Positions 58,306 to 64,000 of a stretch of 64,000 nucleotides of DNA are shown here, one piece after another. Under the pieces are notes generated by a model. That model saw nothing but the letters and a program-made list of their open reading frames with translations. It was not told where the DNA came from and searched no databases. Numbering within the stretch: the first letter of the stretch is position 1; each line of letters begins with the position of its first letter. Position numbers and translations under genes: made by a program. Source of the stretch: Brachypodius melanocephalos (Eukaryota > Chordata > Aves > Passeriformes > Pycnonotidae); assembly GCA_013398615.1 (NCBI GenBank), contig VZSR01003807.1, positions 12,006,428 to 12,070,427 on the forward strand. The letters are read 5' to 3'.

Positions 58306-58311
58306 TTTATT
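58306..58311 (-). terminator. SYTL3: Possible SYTL3 polyadenylation signal
   Basis: The complement reads AATAAA. It is the first perfect hexamer I find downstream of the minus-strand stop codon, about 1.08 kb away, and it falls within the EZR 3'UTR. The sequence beyond it is not clearly G/T-rich, so it may be unused. Confidence 0.35.
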
Positions 58312-58329
58312 TGCAGCAGCAATCATCTA

Positions 58330-58335
58330 AATAAA
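58330..58335 (+). terminator. EZR: EZR polyadenylation signal
   Basis: A perfect AATAAA, followed by a G/T-rich element at about 58368-58393 (GTGTTTCTTCTGTGGGGTGT). Cleavage is expected near 58345-58360. A further AATAAA lies near 58879 without an obvious G/T element. Confidence 0.85.
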
Positions 58336-59387
58336 AGATCTGCAAAGTAACAAAGGCAATAGAGTGAAGTGTTTCTTCTGTGGGGTGTATTTTGAATAAG
58401 TTGTGCTATTGCACTTTTAGTTCCTGAAGTCTTATGAGTCCCTGCATCTTTAAATCTGAAATCCTTAAAAGCTGCACTGACTAGAAAGGAAGAAGGGGGA
58501 ATACTTGCAGTAGGGACTAAAAGTATAACACAGCAGCACTAGTTACAGTTGCACATAAGGAGTTTCTGCTGCCTGTAAAGCTGCATCCAAGGCAAGGCAA
58601 ACTGACACAGGAGTTTGGCCCTAATCTTGTCCACATGGAGAAATTATAAATGCAGCTAAACTTTTGTCATGTGCTGTACACCCTATGGATCAGGGTTGTT
58701 AATTCTGTCTTACAGTGGCAGCTGATAAGAAGGAACTTGTTACATCCACCCTTATTCCATTGGCTGTAGTCCCACCCTGCTACTGACAGGGGATTTATAC
58801 ATTTAACTTTCTAAGCACCATGCTCTAGCACACGTTGGAGACACAGCCACAGGCCAAAGCATTTGAGGGTCACATGAAATAAAGTGCCAGTGTAGATAAT
58901 GCTGAAGCACAGAGGCATTAGCATCACCCATTTGCAGCAAGCAAAGATAAGCTGCTTTTGAATTCTGTGGCTAAAACATCAGTCTAAGAGTGAAATAGTG
59001 TAACTTTCGTGTTGTAACAGTTATTTTCTCGGCATTTGCCCTAGTTGTGATTTAAATTAAATAGTAACATTCTGCTAGGCCTGGAAATTGAAAGCGGCAC
59101 ATTGTCTAGTTCCTGTTTCTTTGTCAGCATAATGCATCTCAGACTGAGGCTGTCACTCCTGAAGAAACAATATTATCCTTACACTCCAGCTGGAGACACA
59201 GGCTAAAGCCTTAACTTTTGAAGAAATAAAACATTCAGAACGTCATACGCTTTCAAATACATAATTCTATTCCCCAAAAAACTGAAATAGGTGCTGTTGC
59301 AGTGCACATTTCCCAGACCTGAAGTGTAGGGAACCACTTCAGTTTAAAACATCAGACATGGGAAAGGAAAAGTTGTGTGATAATCTC

Positions 59388-59518
59388 TCATGATTTAAAG
59401 TTTTCCTTATTTGAATGCAGTACAAGTGTGAAGTCCATCCACATGTTTGTGTTGTGGAGCACTTCCTGCCACTGGAGCATTCCTCGAGAAGCAAGGTCCA
59501 TAGAGCCAAAGAATTCCT
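59388..59518 (-). CDS. SYTL3: SYTL3 terminal exon (C2B end)
   Basis: The minus-strand acceptor CTTTCTTGCAG is at 59519. The first two bases complete a Lys codon, then 42 codons run EFFGSMDLASRG to NKENFKS and a TGA. It carries the C2B C-terminal strand and helix (WMDFTLVLHS). The SYG-x-x-VDWMDS segment common in other Slps is shortened. Confidence 0.88.
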
Positions 59519-62500
59519 CTGCAAGAAAGCAAAAGGAAAGATCAGAGTTGCTTTTCACTTGGCCCTACCCAACTTCTGGCCAATCCTTTCACCCACTTCT
59601 ACAGAAATTTCAGCTGTTCTGTAGCTCCCAAGGCACTAATTGCAATAAGTGATATTTATATTTTGAACTATTATTTACATCCTGTTAAAATGAGGTCACT
59701 CTCTGAAGAGTGCAAACTGCAACAAAGAAAAAGTTTTTCTCATTCCAGGCTTAGGACTTGGATCACTTACAAGCAGATCATCCGTGCTCTAGCAGAAAGG
59801 GAAATGCTGGCTAGGATAAGCCAAAAAAGTTCATAAGGAAGCCTGCATGACATTGAATTACCACTAGTGATAACACTCCTGTAAACTGCTTGCTGATACC
59901 AAAACAACATTTGACCCTTTCCTCTCAAATACTGAAACCCATAGCACTTAACTCACTGGGAGAACAAGGGTGGGAGACCTTTGGGCAGCCTTCAAGGGAC
60001 AGTGCTTCCCTGTCCAACTACCAGTGAAAAAGGGCCTATTCAGTGAGCAGAGGGTTTCTCAGACATTGCTCAGTCCTAAGAAAGTTCCCTCTGTTAGAGC
60101 AGAGCCCAGAACTTCGAATTTGCAACAGCTCCTTTGGAGCAAGTCTCACCTCCTGTATTCCAGTGACTGGATTGATTTGCAGACATAAAATAATAAGCAC
60201 AGACATAAGCAAGGTTGGAGTCTATGGGATGATGAGTTCTCCTACTTCCTTTTGACAAGAAATTATTTAAAATAAGCCAATTCATAGAAAACAATTAAAG
60301 GAATAGGTCTTTAAAAATACACAGAGCTCTGTGTGAATTAGAGCCACACCATTTCTGCTCTTGTCTTAGCACGGCTCTGACCCATTGGAATCACCATGCT
60401 AACAAATGGCTTTCCTGAAAATTTCCACTGACAACCTTGGTTCTGCACCTTTATCAGTTCTTGCATGATCAGAGCCCAAGACTGCAAGTTAGGACAGAGG
60501 CTGGGACTGCATGTGTAGGCACATGATATCAGGTAATAAATAGCACAGTGTAATTATTATTGATTGGGAAGTAAATTAAATGCACTTTTTCCCAAATTAC
60601 CTTCAACTTCCAGTGATAAAGAACTTACTTGCACCAAGCTTGGCTCCTCCTAGGAATTGATCACTTGAGCTGAAAGTTGACTTGTGCCAGACAGTCAGGT
60701 GTAGACATGATTGCTGTAGCTGAGCTGGGGTCACACCATCAAAGACAAACAAGTGTTTCCACTGTGGACAGGCTTCTTTCTTCAGGACAGGAGACTTTTG
60801 CTTTACCTCTGCTTGGTCTGGAAGGATAAGACAACTTCCCCCCCATAAAAAGAGTTCAGCAAGGTTACTGATTTCTCAACCAGAAAACAAAACAGTTTCG
60901 ATAACCAGCTAGAGCCCTTTGGTTTGCCTTAAAAAGCAAAGAAGTTCAGCCTTAGTGCAAAGCAGAACATGGTGCTCTTGTGTTTATTTTGGGACCTGCA
61001 CCTTTTCTTGCCATCCTTTAGTTCAGGTGCAAAGAGGCTCCTGTAGTTTGCTTTGACTCTGCTGTCACTGACTGCTGAAGGAGCCTGCTCCACATGCTGC
61101 TACCCAATAGTGCATGGAAGCTGCCTTTCAGGAGGTGGAATGCTCACCCATTGCACCAAAGGTGGGTGCCACAACAGGTGAAATGGCTTTATGAGATGTA
61201 AGTTTATCCCAGTATCATCATTCCAGTGGCATCTGATGCCTGACAGCAAGGAAGTGAAGCAATCCCACATACAAGCTACTCAGCACATTGAGGAAAAATT
61301 CAGTTCCTTCTCTTTCAAAATGCTAAGAATTAAGAGGATAAAAGTTTTCAGTGTATCCAGAGTATACCTAATTCTGCAAAGGCATAGCTGAATCTGTGAC
61401 AACACCCTCTTTATCTGCACCTTTTTGTCCCCTCCCCTAAGAGCACTTAAACTAGTGAACTCTACATTTAATGACATAATTAAAATCTAAAATTCAGGAC
61501 CAATAGGATAGGTGGGACCCATCATTAGCCTACAAACCACTGCTGTTCTGCAGACACCCAAGTGTCACCATTACTAGGATGTCTGATTAAGAGTGTGGGC
61601 AATGCCACTTACCCATGCCAGTCTCCTGCTGAAAACATGTTAATATGTACATTTGCATGCAGCACATGTGACAGTCTCCATTTGAAGTGTTAGGTCTCAG
61701 ACATACCCTTTAACAAAGGAGTTCAGCATTCCAGCAGATCTCAGCATGGGCAAGTTCTTGGCCCCAAATATCATAACCTGAAGCTGGCAGTTGAGAACTC
61801 TATGGTCTTTGTTGCCTGAAAAAGGAGCACTTATCATATGAAATGCCCAGTTAGTTCAGGTCATAGCTTAAGATGCTGCTAAAAGTAAGTAGGGGAATGC
61901 CTAAGTGGCACTACTAAGATAAGGAGTCATAAGGCTGGACTAGGAACATTTCAAAGATTTGAATGTTTGTACAGTGAATGATTCACACACAAAGCAAACC
62001 AAGCAGTGAGTAGCAGGCTGCTTTGTGATCCCTGTTCCAAAGACAAAGCTTTCTGTTGTGTTTGTGAAAAGCAAACACAGGGCAGTACACACAGAAGCAC
62101 TTCTCTGGAACAGTCAGAAGGAGGGGAGAGAGCAAAATCCATTGTGTGATACTGCTCTGCTTACAGTTCCAGGCACAGAGCCGAGACCCAAAACACAGGC
62201 GTGCATAGGGAGGAAAAACAGGAGATACAGAGTTGGTAACTTTGGGGTCATTTGGAAAAGAAAGGGGAACAAAAATAACGAAACAGTTAATTACAGCTTC
62301 CCTTTGGTCTCTGTGTGCTGCTGTGGTCATCACACAGAGAGCACTACTAGAGCTCTGAATGTTGGTACACCTCACTAAGGTCTGGGGAGTAAGGAAAAGG
62401 AGCTTTTCCTATTCCTTCCTCCCAAAGTGTTTATTTCACTCCACCAGCAGGTGCTTGCTCTGACACACTACAGCAATACTTAGCGTACCTTACACATCTT

Positions 62501-63557
62501 CATTACTAGAAACTGAATCCTGACTACACATTTTGAACCTAACACCTTCCAAGTGGAACAATCTCCCTAAGATGAGACCACTGGAGGAAGCCAAGGGTGC
62601 TGGTCTGGTATCCTTGCAGAGACTTTCTTTCCAAGTTTTCCCCAAATTGGCAGTCTCTGCCTTGGACAGCAGAACTGTTGTTTTACCTCCAGAATAACCT
62701 CTATTAGTTACTGATTTCTCAACCAGAAAACAGAACAGTTTTATGATGTTACTCTACTGGTAACATCATGACAGCCACAAGTTTGGAAAACAACCAGATG
62801 CATTGCACTGCTGCCATTATAATGTTCAACTTTTGTTGGCACTGAAAAGAACAAATATACAATGCTTGAAAATGTTTTGATTTTAAATAATCTAAGATAT
62901 AAAACACCACAAAGCACCATTTGCTGTAGCTGTTAAAAAACCCATACAGGAATATTACGTGGACAGCTTGCCAGTCCTTCATTGATCTCAATTCTTTTCT
63001 AGCCAAGGAATTCACAGAATCATTTATGGTGGAAAAGACCTCTAAGATCATTGAGAGCAACTGTTAAGTATTCACGTATGCTAAAACATTTTATACCTTC
63101 AGACTGGAGGCTTTGATACTGGGCTGGTACCGACAGCCTTGCAGACACAAGGAGTTCACCGCTGTACTGGAAAATATCATCTTCAGGCTTGTCCAGCTGA
63201 AGAAGGGGACATACAGAAGTTTGCATAACTGCAACCATTCTCACAGCTTATTTGTGTTTCCAACACATCTTTCTAATGGGACGGATTGACAGCATTTTCC
63301 CCTCAACGATCTCACAGGGGTGACCTTTCTCACAGCTTGCACTACATCCTGCTCTTAAGGTACAATTAAGCACAAAAACTTAGAGTCACCTTGGGTTTGA
63401 GCGGGTACCAGTCAAACTGCATCGAGTCCTCTTCAAAATTCCATGCTGCCAGGGGAATCACCACTTCCCCCAAAAACACCCTGTATTTGAGAGCTCCTGC
63501 ATGCCACACAGAGATCTGAAGCTGCCGACTGCTCAGCTGGGAGGATTCAATCTTGTA
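59388..63557 (-). CDS. SYTL3: Synaptotagmin-like protein 3, 3' coding exons (partial)
   Basis: Slp3 binds Rab27 through its N-terminal SHD (outside the window) and membranes or phospholipids through tandem C2 domains, acting in vesicle docking and secretion. Exons in transcript order are 63557-63390, 63196-63097, 61815-61707, 60834-60629 and 59518-59388. They sum to 714 bases, 237 codons plus TGA, with all phases consistent. They encode the end of C2A (RQLQISVWHA, VFLGEVVIPLAAWNFEED), a linker with YSGELLVSARLS, and C2B (LQVMIFGAKNLPM, NSFVKG, SPVLKKEACPQWKHLFVFDG, FLGGAKLG). The C-terminal helix (LQWQEVLHNTNMWMDFTLVL) fits the Slp WQKM-x-W-x-x-TL-x-L pattern. SYTL3 is chosen over SYTL2/4/5 because it is EZR's convergent neighbour in mammals. 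Several acidic calcium-ligand positions are substituted. The 5' part is off the right edge. Confidence 0.85.
60629..60834 (-). CDS. SYTL3: SYTL3 exon: C2B core
   Basis: This 206-base exon runs from CLILPDQAEVKQKSPVLKKE through PQWKHLFVFDGVTPAQLQ and CLHLTVWHKSTF to QFLGGAKLGA. The donor is CAA|GTAAGT. Reading frame requires the acceptor GGGGGGGAAG|T at 60835, which lacks a pyrimidine tract next to it. A better-looking CCTTCCAG acceptor 17 bases further on would shift the frame. In the family the loop-3 word is usually WD; here it is WH. Confidence 0.85.
61707..61815 (-). CDS. SYTL3: SYTL3 exon: C2B start
   Basis: This 109-base exon, GNKDHRVLNCQLQVMIFGAK then NLPMLRSAGMLNSFVKG, covers the first C2B strands and loop 1. 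The acceptor is CTTTTTCAG and the donor AAAGG|GTATGT. The family word GGTSDSFVKG reads AGMLNSFVKG, so the loop aspartate is replaced by asparagine. Confidence 0.88.
61816..63096 (-). other. SYTL3: SYTL3 intron with partial duplication and CR1 scrap
   Basis: About 1.3 kb. It contains a 34-base near-copy (62707-62742) of intron sequence found at 60864-60898, followed on the minus strand by weak similarity to the C2B core exon (about 62590-62690). A CR1 3' end lies at 63014-63067. No further exon is needed by phase or protein alignment. Confidence 0.7.
63014..63067 (-). repeat. CR1 3'-end fragment, antisense
   Basis: ACAGAATCATTTATGGTGG and AAAAGACCTCTAAGATCATT are the reversed CR1 terminus. 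In transcript direction it is sense on the SYTL3-coding strand and lies 30 bases beyond the donor of the exon ending at 63097. No ORF is present. Confidence 0.93.
63097..63196 (-). CDS. SYTL3: SYTL3 exon: C2A-C2B linker
   Basis: This 100-base exon starts LDKPEDDIFQYSGELLVSAR and ends in a split Gly codon. The acceptor is CCTTCTTCAG and the donor GAAG|GTATAA. The YSGEL-x-V-x-x-x-Y pattern before C2B is a Slp/synaptotagmin hallmark. Confidence 0.87.
63390..63557 (-). CDS. SYTL3: SYTL3 exon: C2A end
   Basis: 56 codons in phase 0 at both ends (YKIESSQLSSRQ to WYPLKPK). It has the C2A strands QLQISVWHA and VFLGEVVIPLA, and WNFEEDSMQFDWYPL as in Slp proteins. Between VWH and FLGE the acidic residue found in calcium-binding C2 domains is absent. 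The acceptor is TTTCTCTTTCTAG and the donor AAG|GTGACT. Confidence 0.9.
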
Positions 63558-63847
63558 CTAGAAAGAGAAACAGCATTTACAGAGCAATGCACAGGATGAA
63601 TACAGGCCCATGCTCATGACCTGCTCCCAGGAAATCCAGCCACAGCATGACTGGTGCCTCTGGATGCAGACAGAACCATGTTGTCTGAGTGTGCTTTGCA
63701 ATCTAAAAAACCCCCCTAACTACTTATATATTATACATGCTGAATAATGCTCATTCAAATAGGAAACAACATTCCATGAATACCTTGACCTGCCTTGCTA
63801 AAGTTTTTGATTATAAATTCAGAACTTTAAATAAATCTTACCCATTT

Positions 63848-64000
63848 TTGCTAGGATTTGGGGGTTTGTTGGGGTTATTTTGGGTGGGGTGGTTTAAGGT
63901 TGTGGTGGGGGGTTTGTGGTTGGGTTTTTTTGGTTTTGATTTTTTTTTATGTGTGTGGTTGCTTTGGTTTCATTTTTTTTTTTTTTGGTTGTTGGTTTGC
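63848..64000. repeat. G/T-rich low-complexity tract at window end
   Basis: GGGTTT, GTTGGGG and GGTTTTTTTT words with few A or C, continuing to the window edge. It lies in the SYTL3 intron (C/A-rich on the coding strand). The true extent is cut by the window border. Confidence 0.85.

Larger units (their letters stand above)
57006..58355 (+). other. EZR: EZR 3' untranslated region
   Basis: About 1.35 kb from the stop to just past the AATAAA. It contains a (TA)n run at about 57798-57815, several ATTTA words, and perfect 8-base seed matches for miR-183 (GTGCCATA, 57398-57405) and miR-204/211 (AAAGGGAA, 57847-57854). The 3' limit is predicted from the polyadenylation signal. Confidence 0.8.

Noticed and set aside
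61021..61085. Minus-strand SDSRVKANY-like frame, first taken for the C2B loop-1 exon
   Set aside because: It lacks flanking C2 strands and proper splice phases; the exon at 61707-61815 supplies this part with correct phases.

Overview
This is a vertebrate nuclear window, almost certainly from a bird. It carries intron-rich genes with GT-AG junctions, CpG-island promoters, and several truncated CR1 LINE tails with the avian 3' end (ATTCTATGATTCTA in sense copies). One 100-base run of N marks an assembly gap. Two protein genes can be read with confidence. They lie tail to tail in the EZR-SYTL3 order known from other amniotes.

Region 1-22 kb: no recognisable protein-coding exon. It holds a CpG island at about 5.24-5.92 kb with CCAAT and TATA elements that read best on the minus strand, an old LINE remnant (about 3.7-4.1 kb), an antisense CR1 tail (about 6.08-6.55 kb), and A/C-rich low-complexity tracts. 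A second CpG island (about 21.78-22.35 kb) is broken by the gap and is the likeliest EZR promoter and first-exon region.

Region 22-58.4 kb: EZR (ezrin) on the plus strand. Twelve coding exons between 39195 and 57005 join with consistent phases and encode 582 residues. Adding the family's four-residue start (M-P-K-P, on its own upstream exon) gives 586 residues, the length of human ezrin. That initiator exon is not visible and may lie in the gap. The protein shows the FERM domain, the alpha-helical linker, the seven-proline run and the C-terminal actin-binding end with the regulatory threonine at 567. The 3'UTR runs to an AATAAA at 58330.

Region 58.4-64 kb: five 3' coding exons of a synaptotagmin-like C2-domain gene on the minus strand, called SYTL3 from its sequence class and its position beside EZR. 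They encode the end of C2A, the linker, the whole of C2B and the stop codon (237 residues visible). The rest of the gene lies beyond the right edge.

The two products act at the cortical membrane in different ways: ezrin links membrane proteins to actin, and Slp proteins tether Rab27 vesicles. Their adjacency is an old gene order and does not imply an operon-like link. Points most worth a second look: the missing ezrin start exon at the gap, the orphan CpG island at 5.3 kb, two competing acceptors and a decayed exon-like duplication in SYTL3, loss of acidic calcium-ligand positions in its C2 domains, and nearly abutting polyadenylation signals of the two genes.
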